Numbered from the stretch's first letter, positions 8,628 to 17,625 are shown. The stretch: 64,000 bases of DNA from Komagataeibacter oboediens (GCF_003207815.1 NZ_NKTX01000001.1:248001-312000), one strand, 5' to 3'. Translations and numbers: made by a program. Notes: generated from the sequence alone by a model not told the origin.

Positions 8628-8711
8628 CAGCGTACGCCGTAATGGAACGGCCTGTATTGCGATGCAGATGGAAAGGGACGGTCGTCCCTTCATGATGCAG
8701 GAGATAACGCG

Positions 8712-8966
8712 ATGAGAGTCACAACACAGAATGGTCGGGTGCTGCTGCAGAATGATGCGGTGAATGCGGCCCCTGTCATCAGCACGTCGGAACTGCGCGG
8801 TCTGGGCATGGAATCGGTAGCCTACATCCGTGAGGTGGAGGTCGAGGGCGAGGATGCATTCGCCATCCACGCGGCCGACGGAACCCCCATGGCGGTGACG
8901 GAAGACCGGGAAACCGCCATCAACGCCATCCTCCAGCACGAAATGATGCCGGTGCCCCTGCACTAG
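8712..8966 (+). CDS. DUF1150 family protein
   Basis: This 84-residue protein matches the small alphaproteobacterial DUF1150 family. The central region LRGLGMESVAYIREVEVEG followed by FAIHAADGTPMAV is the recognisable core. Its biochemical role is unknown. In many alphaproteobacteria it lies directly downstream of an hsp20 gene, as here, so a stress-linked role is an inference from neighbourhood. It lies 84 bases after hsp20 and probably shares its promoter. A strong hairpin follows 26 bases after the stop. Confidence 0.85.
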   Translation: MRVTTQNGRVLLQNDAVNAAPVISTSELRGLGMESVAYIREVEVEGEDAFAIHAADGTPMAVTEDRETAINAILQHEMMPVPLH

Positions 8967-8992
8967 CGCCTTTCATTACATTCCATAAGGCA

Positions 8993-9025
8993 ATGGCCCT
9001 GTCCCGGTTCGCGGGGCAGGGCCAT
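8993..9025. terminator. Bidirectional hairpin terminator between DUF1150 gene and hpf
   Basis: ATGGCCCTGTCCCG (8993-9006) pairs with CGGGGCAGGGCCAT (9012-9025) with one G-T pair and a five-base loop. This 14-bp stem lies between two convergent genes. The following TTGCGTTG is only weakly T-rich, so strength is uncertain, but the position fits termination for both strands. Confidence 0.7.
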
Positions 9026-9080
9026 TTGCGTTGACGGGTGTCGCCAGTCCGCGCGGCGGGGCGCGAACCGGCCTGTCGTG

Positions 9081-9707
9081 TCAGCCCGCCTGACGCATGG
9101 AGGGGTCAAGCCAGCCGATATTGCCGTCGGGGCGGCGGTACAGCACGTTGATGGTATCGGTCTTGGTGTTGCGGAAAAGCTGGATCTGGCTGTCTGCAAG
9201 GTCAAGGCGCATGACGGCCTCGCTCACGCTCAGGGCCGGGATTTCGGTCGGGTGTTCGGCGATGATGGTGGCGTAGGGGCCTGCGGGCGGCAGCGATGCA
9301 TCTTCATCTTCGGCGGCGCTGTCTTCGCTGTCTGCAGCAAGGGGTTCGGCCATGCCGGGGCGCAGGACGTAACCGCGGCCCATTTCGGGCACCTGCTGGC
9401 GGACCTTGAGGTGGCCATGATTGGTGGCCTTGCGGTGATAGCGCCGCAGGCGGCGGGCAATGTGTTCGGCTGCGTCGTCGAAGGCGGAATGGGCGTCTGC
9501 CGCCTCGCCTTCGCCGCGCAGGGTCAGGCCACGCGTGGCATGCAGGTTGATGTCACAGGTAAAGAACGAACGCGCGCGGCTGAAGGTAACGCGGGCTTCC
9601 ATGGCCTGCCCGAAATATTTTTCCGAAATGCGGTCCAGATGGGCGCTTACCCGGTGTTTCAGGGCATCGGACAGGTCGATCTGCTTTCCGGCAACACTGA
9701 TGTGCAT
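9081..9707 (-). CDS. hpf: Ribosome hibernation promoting factor, long form
   Basis: Long HPF binds idle 70S ribosomes and dimerises them in stationary phase. The 208-residue protein has an N-terminal RaiA/HPF domain (about 1-100) starting MHISVAGKQIDLSDALK. A linker rich in acidic residues and Ala follows, then a C-terminal dimerisation domain from about residue 145 with VSEAVMRLDLADSQIQLFRN and TINVLYRRPDGNIGWLDP. It lies downstream of lptB in the same direction. The usual rpoN between lptB and hpf and ptsN after hpf are both absent. Confidence 0.94.
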   Translation of the reverse strand: MHISVAGKQIDLSDALKHRVSAHLDRISEKYFGQAMEARVTFSRARSFFTCDINLHATRGLTLRGEGEAADAHSAFDDAAEHIARRLRRYHRKATNHGHLKVRQQVPEMGRGYVLRPGMAEPLAADSEDSAAEDEDASLPPAGPYATIIAEHPTEIPALSVSEAVMRLDLADSQIQLFRNTKTDTINVLYRRPDGNIGWLDPSMRQAG

Positions 9708-9989
9708 AAGGGGTAACTCCTTACATGATCACAACGCAGTCGCATGCGGGAGACGGGATACCGTCGTTCAGTCAGTTGTCATGAATCCTGGGGGACGATC
9801 CTGCTCCCATGCGGGCTGCGTGCTGGTGGCGGTTGCGTTGTACCAGTCGGGCACATGATCCCGAACGGGTGTATTTGGGCATGGTTGCAGTGCTGCTGTC
9901 CATGCCTTCGTTGCATGAAAGCCCACAGCTTTTCCGATGATCGGCCCCTTGCATGCACGCCCCGGCGCACAGGGTGGGCGCATAAGGGT

Positions 9990-10769
9990 CTATAGCGTGA
10001 ATTTTTCACCCAGATAGACGCGGCGCACGTCCTCGTTCGCCACGATTTCCTCGGGCCGGCCTTCTGTCAGCACCTGCCCGCTGTGCATGATGTAGGCCCG
10101 GTCGATCACTTCCAGCGTTTCACGCACGTTATGGTCGGTAATCAGCACGCCGATGCCACGATCCTTCAGATGTGCCACAAGGTCACGGATTTCGCCCACC
10201 GCGATGGGGTCGATCCCGGCCAGCGGTTCATCAAGCAGGATGTAATGCGGCTGGCTGGCCAGCGCGCGGGCGATTTCCAGCCGCCGCCGCTCCCCCCCCG
10301 ACAGGGCGAGGGATGAGGAATGCCGCAGCCGCGTAATGCCGAATTCCCCCAGCAGGCCATCGAGCATCGTCTGCCGCCGGTCACGGTCGGGTTCAACGAT
10401 CTCCAGCGCGGCCATGATGTTCTGTTCAACATTCAGGCCACGGAAAATACTTGATTCCTGCGGCAGGTAGCCAATGCCCATCCGGGCGCGGCGGTACATC
10501 GGCAACTGCGTGATGTCCGCGCCATCCAGCGTGATGGTGCCCATGTCCGGGCGCACCAGCCCCACGATCATGTAGAAGCTGGTGGTCTTGCCCGCGCCGT
10601 TCGGGCCCAGCAGGGCCACGGCTTCGCCACGCTGCACCTGCAGCGAGACATCGCGCACGACCTGTCGTTTCTTGTAGCTCTTGCCGATGCCACTGGCGAT
10701 CAGCCCCGTTTCCGGTGGGGCAACCGGCTGTTCGGTGGTGGACTGTTCCACCGGGGATGTCGTGTTCAT
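9990..10769 (-). CDS. lptB: LPS export ABC transporter ATP-binding protein LptB
   Basis: LptB is the ATPase of the LptB2FGC complex that extracts lipopolysaccharide from the inner membrane. The 259-residue protein has Walker A GPNGAGKT, the Q-loop region, the ABC signature LSGGERRR, Walker B ILLDEPLAGID and the switch histidine in LITDHNVRETL. An N-terminal extension of about 25 residues, rich in Thr and Pro, precedes the conserved domain. Its ATG overlaps the lptA stop (10766-10769), so expression is translationally coupled within kdsD-lptC-lptA-lptB. Confidence 0.97.
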   Translation of the reverse strand: MNTTSPVEQSTTEQPVAPPETGLIASGIGKSYKKRQVVRDVSLQVQRGEAVALLGPNGAGKTTSFYMIVGLVRPDMGTITLDGADITQLPMYRRARMGIGYLPQESSIFRGLNVEQNIMAALEIVEPDRDRRQTMLDGLLGEFGITRLRHSSSLALSGGERRRLEIARALASQPHYILLDEPLAGIDPIAVGEIRDLVAHLKDRGIGVLITDHNVRETLEVIDRAYIMHSGQVLTEGRPEEIVANEDVRRVYLGEKFTL

Positions 10770-12058
10770 CGTGCAGATCCCTTGTCACCTTTGCCCGCCT
10801 GGTTCGGAATGACCAGGCCGCTCACCCGTGATCCGGGGTTGTCGGTCAGTGTCGCGATATCGGTGTGCATGTTCACGATGGCGGACGTGCCGCTGACCTG
10901 ATTTTCCCCACGGGTGATATGCACGTTGCCAACCAGCCGGGCAATGCCTGTATCGGGCACGTACACGCCCCGGTCGCCGGTTATGGTTTCGGTGCGGGTG
11001 CGGATCACGATATGGCCGAAGGCATCGACATGGTCGATCGTGCCCGCGCCGGGGGCGGGACGGTCATCAACATCAGCGTTTTCCGACGGGTTCTTTCCAT
11101 CGGGATGGGTTGCATCCCATTCGCGGCGCGGATGGCTGCGCTGCGCCTTTGGCCTGTCATATCCGACCAGTACGTCCGCGCGCAGCTGGCGTCCGTCATT
11201 CGTGGTCATGGTGGCGTTGCCGCGGGCGACCGACATGTGGTCGTGCGAATGGTATTCCAGTACGTCGCGCGCGGTCAGGATGTCCTGTGGCGTCGTCATC
11301 TTCAGGTGCTGGCCGGTCATGACCAGAATGGCCTGGTCCACGTCATACACCGCATGGTCACCCCATGCCTGGTCATTCATGTTGAAGGCATGGACATGGC
11401 CGACGGCTTCCAGGCGGTAGACCTCGCTCGCGCCGCCACCGGGGCCGTTGCCATCCCCACCACCTGCGGCGGTGCCCGTTCCGGTGGCCGCCGGCCCGCC
11501 GGGCGCGCCCGCGGGTGCCGGTGCGTCCGGCGTGGGCATGTCCTGTGGCAGCGTGTCGGATGTGGTGGTCAGGCTGGTATCCACATCAGGGTCAGCGCCG
11601 GTAGGGGCGGCAGGTGTGGCTGGTGGCGCAGGCGGTCTGGTTGTCGCGGTCGCGCCATCCGGGGCCTGCGATCCGTCATCCGTTATGTGGGGGCGGCGGG
11701 TTTCCGGCGGCGGGGCGACACCCAGATGGGCCGCCAGCGGTGCATCGGCCCCCGGTGGCCTGGCGTCCGTAGCCTGCGGTGTGGCGGGTGTGGCCTGTCC
11801 GGTCGGGGCGGTCGCGGCCTTCTTGCGGTAGAAGGCGATCAGCCGGTCCGCACGCACGGTCATGTCGCCACGGATGGCCTGCGCGCGGTCATAGGCCGTG
11901 ACGGTCTGCGCGTTCTGGTCCCAGTCGAAGCCACCGGCGGCGGTGACATTGATCTGCTGCCCATGGGACATGTCCAGCCCCTGCGCCATGACGGGATGTG
12001 CCGCCACCAGCCCCACAAGGACGCCGCCAAGCGACAGGCGGAATGTTACGCGCGCCAT
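10766..12058 (-). CDS. lptA: LptA/OstA-family periplasmic LPS transport protein with long disordered insert
   Basis: LptA bridges inner and outer membranes and carries lipopolysaccharide through the periplasm. A signal peptide ending near HPVMA-QG (about residue 26) is followed by the beta-jellyroll start (INVTAAGGFDWDQNAQTVTAYDRA is split here as INVTAAGGF and QTVTAYDRAQA). An unusual stretch rich in Pro, Ala and Thr spans about residues 81-210, after which OstA-type strands resume (VYRLEAVGHVHAF, GDHAVYDVDQAILVMTG). At 430 residues it is roughly twice the usual size. Its start overlaps the lptC stop as TGATG, and its end overlaps lptB. The role is secure from context and fold; the insert is odd. 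Confidence 0.9.
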   Translation of the reverse strand: MARVTFRLSLGGVLVGLVAAHPVMAQGLDMSHGQQINVTAAGGFDWDQNAQTVTAYDRAQAIRGDMTVRADRLIAFYRKKAATAPTGQATPATPQATDARPPGADAPLAAHLGVAPPPETRRPHITDDGSQAPDGATATTRPPAPPATPAAPTGADPDVDTSLTTTSDTLPQDMPTPDAPAPAGAPGGPAATGTGTAAGGGDGNGPGGGASEVYRLEAVGHVHAFNMNDQAWGDHAVYDVDQAILVMTGQHLKMTTPQDILTARDVLEYHSHDHMSVARGNATMTTNDGRQLRADVLVGYDRPKAQRSHPRREWDATHPDGKNPSENADVDDRPAPGAGTIDHVDAFGHIVIRTRTETITGDRGVYVPDTGIARLVGNVHITRGENQVSGTSAIVNMHTDIATLTDNPGSRVSGLVIPNQAGKGDKGSAR

Positions 12059-12798
12059 CAGTTCGATCTTTCCGCTGCGTTGAGGATCATGCGGCCCGGC
12101 CCGCGAAACAGCATGATGCCGCCGCGTGTGTCCAGCATGCCGCCCTGTACGTCAATTTCGCCAATCGGGCCTTCACCATGGATCCAGCTATCGGTGACGA
12201 TGATGTTGTGGCGCATGTCCACGTCGGCCGAGGGGCTGAGCATGAGGGTCCCGTCATTGCGGTAAACCGTGACATCATGCGTCAGGTCCAGAAGCTGCGC
12301 ATGCTGGATATAGACGCCGTCGCGCGCGGTGACATACATCCAGTTTCCATTATCCATCAATGTATCGGCGGCGGGGTTGCTCAGGTCAATCCGTTCGGCT
12401 GAAATCTGGCGCGCCTCGTCCGCCGTGACCATGTAGGGACGGCCATGATCGTCCAGCCCGCGATAGGTGGGGTTGAGCATGCTGCCGCTTTTCACGCGCA
12501 CATGGCTCATCTGTGCCATGGTGCCGGTATGCATGATGACCGCGCGCTGCACTGCAGGCCATGCAGCAATGGACCCCAGCAGGATAAGCGCCAGAAGCGG
12601 CAGCATCCATTTGGCGGACCGCATGATCGCCTGCCGCCGTGCGAGGTCGGCGGCATTGGGCAGCAGGCGCGTGCGGGTTGACTGGTCGAATATGCTGCGC
12701 TGGCGTTCGATGTCGGCCGCGCTGCGGGCGTAGTCCTCACGCTGGATCTGGTTGGGATCGGTCCCGTCGTCCCTGTTGTCGTCCGGCTGATCGGTCAT
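12058..12798 (-). CDS. lptC: LPS export protein LptC
   Basis: LptC is the bitopic inner-membrane protein that receives lipopolysaccharide from LptBFG and passes it to LptA. The 246-residue sequence has a cytoplasmic N-terminus of about 60 residues, one membrane segment near WMLPLLALILLGSIAAWPAV (about 69-88) and a periplasmic beta domain with MTADEA-like (MVTADEARQIS) and ARDGVYIQHAQLLDL elements. The cytoplasmic part is longer than in gamma-proteobacterial LptC. It overlaps kdsD by four bases (ATGA) and lptA by one. Confidence 0.92.
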   Translation of the reverse strand: MTDQPDDNRDDGTDPNQIQREDYARSAADIERQRSIFDQSTRTRLLPNAADLARRQAIMRSAKWMLPLLALILLGSIAAWPAVQRAVIMHTGTMAQMSHVRVKSGSMLNPTYRGLDDHGRPYMVTADEARQISAERIDLSNPAADTLMDNGNWMYVTARDGVYIQHAQLLDLTHDVTVYRNDGTLMLSPSADVDMRHNIIVTDSWIHGEGPIGEIDVQGGMLDTRGGIMLFRGPGRMILNAAERSN

Positions 12799-13847
12799 GC
12801 AACGCCAGCACGAAGCAGGTCATGAAGGTGGAGGATGCCAACGGGATGGTCGTTGCCGTCCAGCACGAAAATGCTGGAGATGGGACGGGGCCGGTCGTTC
12901 ATGATGCGCAGTGCCTCCGCCGCCAGCACGTCGGGGCCGATGGTCTGTGGCTTGGCATTCATGATGTCGACGGCACAGGTGTGGTCCAGGTCCTGTTCCA
13001 GCGCCAGACGCAGGTCGCGGTCCGTAATCAGGCCGGTCAGGCGGTTGTTCGCGTCCACCACCCCCATGCAGCCAAAGGCCTTGCGGGTGATTTCCATGAT
13101 GACCTGCCGCAGCGGCATGCCAGCCGGGCCCAACGGCATGGCGTCGCCGGTATGCATCAGTTCGCTGACCCGGCGCAGCTGTGGCCCCAGCCGGCCGCCG
13201 GGGTGGAAGATGCCGAAATCACTGGCGCTGAACCTGCGGCGCTGCAGCAGTACGATGGCCAGCGCATCGCCCAGCGCCAGCTGCATGGTGGAACTGGTGG
13301 TGGGGGCCAGTCCGTTGGGGCAGGCTTCAGGCGTATGCGGCAGCGGCAGCACGATATCGGCCGTGCGCGCCAGCGTGGACCCCGGGACCGACGTCATGGC
13401 GATCAGCAGCATGCCAAACCGGCGGGTATGGGAAATGATGTCGGCCATTTCCTTCGTTTCGCCGGAATTGGAAATGGCAAGCACCGCATCCCCGCGCTGC
13501 AGCATGCCCAGGTCCCCGTGCGATGCTTCGGCCGGATGCACGAAAATGGCGGGCGTACCGGTGGAGGCAAGGGTCGCCTGGATCTTGCGCCCGATATGCC
13601 CCGATTTGCCAATGCCCGTCACCACCACGCGCATGTTGTCCGCCAGGATGCGGTCCACCACCTGGACAAAAGCCGTACCCAGCCCCGTCCGCCCATCGGG
13701 GCCGGAGTCTTCCATCGCCGCGATCATGGCCTGCAGGCCGGCGGATTCGGTGCGCAGCACGCTGCATGCCTCGCTCAACATGCGGGCATGGGCCTGCGAC
13801 ATGCTTTCTGCAATGGCGGGGAGGGAGGGGGAAAGGCTGCTGTTCAT
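12795..13847 (-). CDS. kdsD: D-arabinose-5-phosphate isomerase (KdsD/KpsF/GutQ family)
   Basis: This enzyme interconverts ribulose 5-phosphate and arabinose 5-phosphate, the first step of Kdo synthesis for lipopolysaccharide. The 350-residue protein has an N-terminal SIS domain with RVVVTGIGKSGHIGRKIQAT and the AISNSGETKEM loop. Two CBS domains follow from about residue 225 (MHTGDAMPLG..., GVVDANNRLTGLITDRDLR). Its location directly ahead of lptC, lptA and lptB with ATGA overlap links precursor synthesis to export. An RNase D-like gene precedes it. Confidence 0.95.
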   Translation of the reverse strand: MNSSLSPSLPAIAESMSQAHARMLSEACSVLRTESAGLQAMIAAMEDSGPDGRTGLGTAFVQVVDRILADNMRVVVTGIGKSGHIGRKIQATLASTGTPAIFVHPAEASHGDLGMLQRGDAVLAISNSGETKEMADIISHTRRFGMLLIAMTSVPGSTLARTADIVLPLPHTPEACPNGLAPTTSSTMQLALGDALAIVLLQRRRFSASDFGIFHPGGRLGPQLRRVSELMHTGDAMPLGPAGMPLRQVIMEITRKAFGCMGVVDANNRLTGLITDRDLRLALEQDLDHTCAVDIMNAKPQTIGPDVLAAEALRIMNDRPRPISSIFVLDGNDHPVGILHLHDLLRAGVA

Positions 13848-13899
13848 GCCGGGTCTGTATTGTCGTGAAATGGGTCCCGGTCAAACGCGGGAACCATTA

Positions 13900-14547
13900 T
13901 CAGGCTGCGCGATGCGCGAAAATATCCGGTTCTTCGTATCCCAGGATATCCAGACGCGCGCGGGTTGGAAGGAAATCGTAACAGGCCTGCGCCAGTTCAC
14001 GGCGGTTTTCACGGTGCAGCAGGGCCTCAAGCTTTTCCCACAGCGCATGCAGGTACAGCACGTCGGACGCGGCATAGGCCAGCTGTTCGGGTGTCAGGTC
14101 AGGTGCCCCCCAGTCAGATGTCTGCTGCTGCTTGCTCAGCTCCACACCCAGCAGTTCGCGGCACAGATGGGCCAGTCCGTGACGGTCGGTATAGGTCCGC
14201 ACCAGCTTGGAGGCGATCTTGGTGCAGATGTTCGGCGCAACCGTAATGCCAAGGGTATGCTGCAGGATCGCAACGTCGAAACGGGCGAAATGCATGAGCT
14301 TGGGCCGCTGGGGATCAGTCAGCACGCGCACGAGGTTGGGGCAGTCTGCCGCCGTGGCGCCGCGCGGCATCTGTACCAGGTGGGCATGACCGTCCCCCGC
14401 GGAAAGTTGCACCAGGCACAGCCGGTCCCGGTGCGGGTTCAGGCCCATTGTTTCCGTATCAACGGCCACGGCGCCGGGAAACGTGACCCCGGCCGGCAGG
14501 TCGCCGCGATGGAAATGGATGGCGTCGGGGGCCGGGCTTGCAGCCAT
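13900..14547 (-). CDS. RNase D-like 3'-5' exonuclease
   Basis: This 215-residue protein is a DEDD-superfamily exonuclease. Exo I is AVDTETMGL near residues 27-35, Exo II includes MHFARFDVAIL near 100, and Exo III falls in the YAASDVLYLHAL region near 165. It has only the nuclease domain, not the HRDC domains of long RNase D, which is normal for the short alphaproteobacterial form found upstream of kdsD. Trimming of structured RNA 3' ends is inferred from the family. Confidence 0.9.
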   Translation of the reverse strand: MAASPAPDAIHFHRGDLPAGVTFPGAVAVDTETMGLNPHRDRLCLVQLSAGDGHAHLVQMPRGATAADCPNLVRVLTDPQRPKLMHFARFDVAILQHTLGITVAPNICTKIASKLVRTYTDRHGLAHLCRELLGVELSKQQQTSDWGAPDLTPEQLAYAASDVLYLHALWEKLEALLHRENRRELAQACYDFLPTRARLDILGYEEPDIFAHRAA

Positions 14548-14721
14548 ATAAAAAATGCTCCGTCACGATGGTCGGCTTCACGGTGGCAGGTCTGGAACGC
14601 AACCGCAAGGAAGGCGATCCGTTGTGTCGCAGTCCCATCCGTTCCGGCCGCGGGGTGCGGGCCTGCCCGTGAAGTCAGGTCGTCGTGGGCGGTTTACACC
14701 AATTTGCGCGGGGAGACAGAC

Positions 14722-14756
14722 AAAAAGATAACGGGACAGTCCCGAATGGGCTGTCC
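14722..14756 (-). terminator. Intrinsic terminator downstream of tRNA-Leu
   Basis: Read on the minus strand, GGACAG pairs with CTGTCC (plus coordinates 14751-14756 and 14734-14739). An inner CCC/GGG pair extends the stem. A T-rich tail follows (the A-run at 14722-14726 on the plus strand). It lies about 40 bases past the tRNA 3' end. Confidence 0.6.
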
Positions 14757-14797
14757 TGTCCGTCCCCGGAGGGGAGTATCATTATTTTTCAGAGAGA

Positions 14798-14884
14798 TGG
14801 TGCCCAGAAGAAGACTCGAACTTCCACGACCTTGCGGCCACAGGTACCTGAAACCTGCGCGTCTACCAATTCCGCCATCTGGGC
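14798..14884 (-). tRNA. tRNA-Leu(CAG)
   Basis: On the minus strand the gene begins GCCCAGATGGCGGAATTGG and ends TTCTGGGCACCA. The acceptor stem GCCCAGA pairs with TCTGGGC. The anticodon stem CAGGT/ACCTG encloses the loop TTCAGGT, giving anticodon CAG. A long class II variable arm (TGGCCGCAAGGTCG) is present, as required for leucine tRNAs. The T-loop reads TTCGAGT. The CCA end is encoded (14798-14800). It reads leucine CUG codons, the dominant leucine codon in this GC-rich sequence. Confidence 0.96.
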
Positions 14885-15109
14885 TCAGAGGCTCCCCAGC
14901 GGAGGCCGCCGGGGTGGTGTGAGGGGTGTTTAGTCCGGCCCGGCGGTACGGTCAACAGGGGAAATGCATTTTTTTGAAATCAGGCGCATTTTTTTCTTTT
15001 TCCCGCCCGGCATGTCCTGGCAGCAGCGGAAGAATTGACTGTCTGGCGCGGCTGGAAAATGGGAAAATGGCAGGCAGCGCAAATCATGCGCCACAGATGG
15101 GAGCAGGCT

Positions 15110-16003
15110 ATGACGCGTAAGGTGGCGACGGTTTTTGGCGGGGCCGGGTTCGTGGGGCGGTCCGTGGTGGGACGTCTGGCGCGTGCGGGCTACGTGGTGC
15201 GCGTGGTCGGGCGCACGGCGGCGAAGGCAGCGACGCTGCGGATGCTGGGTGATGTGGGGCAGGTGGTGCCTGTCGTTGCCTCCATCATGGACGAGGCGGC
15301 CTGCGTCGCCGCGATCGAGGGAAGCGAGGTGGTCATCAACCTTGTGGGAATCCTCTCCCCCCATGGCGCCGAGACGTTCGAGGCTATCCATGTGGAAGGA
15401 GCCGGGCGTGTGGCGCGACTGGCTGCGGCATCAGGGGTGAGGCGCCTGATCCATGTCTCGGCGCTGGGGGCGCAGGTCAGCAGTGCCTCCGCCTACGCCC
15501 GCAGCAAGGCGGAGGGGGAATGCGCGGTCAGCCGCGCCATGCCCGAAGCCGTGATCGTGCGGCCATCGCTGATCTTTGGCGTGGACGGACCCATTCCGGC
15601 CATGTTCGCGCGCATGGCGCGGTTCATGCCCATCGTGCCGGTCTTCGGGGCGGCGACACGGTTCCAGCCGGTCTGGGTGGGGGACGTGGCCGAAGGTCTG
15701 GCCCGCATTGCAACAGGCGCGGACATGGCGGGAGCCATTTTTGAATTTGGTGGCCCGAAGGTTCTGACCATGCGCGACATCGTGGCGTGGGCCGCGCGGT
15801 GGGGCGGGCACCCGCGCCCGCTATTCGCGGTGCCGCGCTGGCTTGCCACCCTTCAGGGGGCAGTGCTGGAGCACCTGCCCGGCCACGTGCTGACGCGCGA
15901 CCAGGTCCGGCTGCTGTATATCGACAACATCGTGGCCCCCGGCGCGCGCACGCTGGATATGCTGGGCATTACCCCATCTCCCATGGGGCTGGTTATGGGA
16001 TGA
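15110..16003 (+). CDS. NAD(P)-binding protein, complex I NDUFA9-like atypical SDR
   Basis: The protein is a 297-residue Rossmann-fold protein. The N-terminus MTRKVATVFGGAGFVGRSVV contains the GGxGFxG dinucleotide motif. The order of elements (NLVGIL after the fourth strand, VEGAGRVARLAA, HVSALGA with no canonical YxxxK) matches atypical short-chain dehydrogenases called NDUFA9-like or NAD-dependent epimerase-like. In mitochondria NDUFA9 stabilises complex I; the bacterial role is less certain. ATG 15110 is preferred over the upstream frame (from 15035) because a GGGAGCAG lies just before it. Confidence 0.85.
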   Translation: MTRKVATVFGGAGFVGRSVVGRLARAGYVVRVVGRTAAKAATLRMLGDVGQVVPVVASIMDEAACVAAIEGSEVVINLVGILSPHGAETFEAIHVEGAGRVARLAAASGVRRLIHVSALGAQVSSASAYARSKAEGECAVSRAMPEAVIVRPSLIFGVDGPIPAMFARMARFMPIVPVFGAATRFQPVWVGDVAEGLARIATGADMAGAIFEFGGPKVLTMRDIVAWAARWGGHPRPLFAVPRWLATLQGAVLEHLPGHVLTRDQVRLLYIDNIVAPGARTLDMLGITPSPMGLVMG

Positions 16004-16168
16004 TGGTCCTGAAACTTCGGATTTTCGGGAATTTCTGGCGTTTTCTTTAAATAAGGTCAGTACTGCTGTCTTTTATTCGTGCGGGGGGTTGCGTAGGTCT
16101 GTCCCTCGCTTCGGGTACGTGTCGCGTGCCCATGGCGTCCTTCCATTATGCAGACCAGGGGCAGACCG

Positions 16169-17623
16169 ATGGCCGAGCGCATGCTGAAATTCGTCTCTGT
16201 GGCGCAGGAGCAGCCGGACAAACGGCCTGCCGAGGCGCGCCGCAAGGACTTCAACGAGATTTATGACGAATTCGTGCCTGCAAAGGCCGAAACGCAGGCC
16301 TCGCGCTGTTCACAGTGCGGGGTGCCGTTCTGTTCGGTGCACTGCCCGCTGGGCAACAACATCCCCGACTGGCTGATGATGACGGCGGCGGGACGGATGG
16401 AGGAGGCGTACGAACTGTCGTCCGCCACCAATACCTTCCCCGAAATCTGTGGCCGCATCTGCCCGCAGGACCGTCTGTGTGAAGGCAACTGCGTGATCGA
16501 GGAAGGATTCGAAAGCGTCACCATCGGCGCGGTCGAACGCTACATTACCGATACCGCCTTCGATAATGGCTGGGTGAAGTCGGTGAAGCCGGTGGTCGAG
16601 CGCGATGAGAGCGTTGCCATCATCGGTGCCGGTCCCGGTGGCCTTGCCGCCGCGGTCCAGCTGCGTGAGCAGGGCTATCAGGTCCATGTCTATGACCGTT
16701 ACGACCGGATCGGCGGCCTGCTTATGTATGGCATCCCCGGCTTCAAGCTGGAAAAGGACATTGTCCTGCGCCGTCACCGGCTGCTGGTGGACTCGGGCAT
16801 CCAGTTCCATCTGGGCAAGGGCATTGGCGACACGGACGGCGCGGACAGCATTGCGTTTTCCACCCTGCGCGCGCGCCATGACGGCGTGCTGATCGCAACG
16901 GGTGTGTACAAGTCACGCGATATCGGCGGTCCCGGTGCGGGGCTGGGTGGCATCGTGCGTGCGCTGGATTACCTGACGGCGTCCAACCGCGTCTCGCTGG
17001 GTGATACGGTTGCGGAATATGACAGTGGTGAGCTGAACGCGGCGGGGCGCTCGGTCGTGGTCATCGGCGGTGGCGACACGGCCATGGACTGCGTGCGCAC
17101 CGCCATCCGGCAGGGTGCGAAGTCGGTTAAATGCCTGTACCGCCGTGACCGTGCCAACATGCCCGGCTCGGTGCGTGAGGTGAAAAACGCCGAGGAAGAA
17201 GGTGTCGAGTTCGTCTGGCTTGCCGCGCCCCAGGCGTTCGAGGGCGAAGGCAGCGTGACCGGCGTGCGCGCCAGCCGCATGAAGCTGGGCCTGCCCGACG
17301 CCAGCGGCCGCCAGTCGGTCGAACCGGTGGAAAACAGCGCGTTCACGCTGGAAGCTGACCTGGTGGTCAAGGCGCTGGGTTTCGATCCCGAACCGCTGCC
17401 CACGCTGTGGGGCCAGCCGGAGCTGGAAGTCTCGCGCTGGGGCACGCTCATGGTGGATCGGAAAACGTTCATGACCAGCCTGCCTGGCGTCTTCGCCGCA
17501 GGTGACATCGTGCGCGGGGCCAGCCTGGTGGTGTGGGCCATCCGCGACGGGCGCGACGCGGCAGCCCAGATGCACGCGTGGCTTGAGGAAATGACGGCCG
17601 CACGGGCCGAGGTGGCGGAGTAA
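16169..17623 (+). CDS. gltD: Glutamate synthase [NADPH] small subunit
   Basis: GltD passes electrons from NADPH through FAD and iron-sulfur clusters to GltB. The N-terminal cysteine motifs CSQCGVPFCSVHCP and CGRICPQDRLCEGNC are present, followed by an FAD-binding GAGPGGLAAA motif and an NADPH-binding GGGDTAMDC motif. With start 16169 (MAERMLKFVSV) it has 484 residues, the normal size. The in-frame ATG at 16148 adds seven residues and lacks a ribosome-binding site. gltB begins three bases after the stop, so the two subunits are made from one message. Confidence 0.97.
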   Translation: MAERMLKFVSVAQEQPDKRPAEARRKDFNEIYDEFVPAKAETQASRCSQCGVPFCSVHCPLGNNIPDWLMMTAAGRMEEAYELSSATNTFPEICGRICPQDRLCEGNCVIEEGFESVTIGAVERYITDTAFDNGWVKSVKPVVERDESVAIIGAGPGGLAAAVQLREQGYQVHVYDRYDRIGGLLMYGIPGFKLEKDIVLRRHRLLVDSGIQFHLGKGIGDTDGADSIAFSTLRARHDGVLIATGVYKSRDIGGPGAGLGGIVRALDYLTASNRVSLGDTVAEYDSGELNAAGRSVVVIGGGDTAMDCVRTAIRQGAKSVKCLYRRDRANMPGSVREVKNAEEEGVEFVWLAAPQAFEGEGSVTGVRASRMKLGLPDASGRQSVEPVENSAFTLEADLVVKALGFDPEPLPTLWGQPELEVSRWGTLMVDRKTFMTSLPGVFAAGDIVRGASLVVWAIRDGRDAAAQMHAWLEEMTAARAEVAE

Positions 17624-17625
17624 GC

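Noticed and set aside
9768-9983. Short minus-strand frame between hpf and lptB as an rpoN or ptsN remnant
   Set aside because: Its 71-residue translation shares no motif with sigma-54 or PtsN.
12835-14922. Long plus-strand open frame across kdsD, the RNase D-like gene and the tRNA
   Set aside because: It runs antisense to well-supported genes and through a tRNA, with no recognisable protein features.
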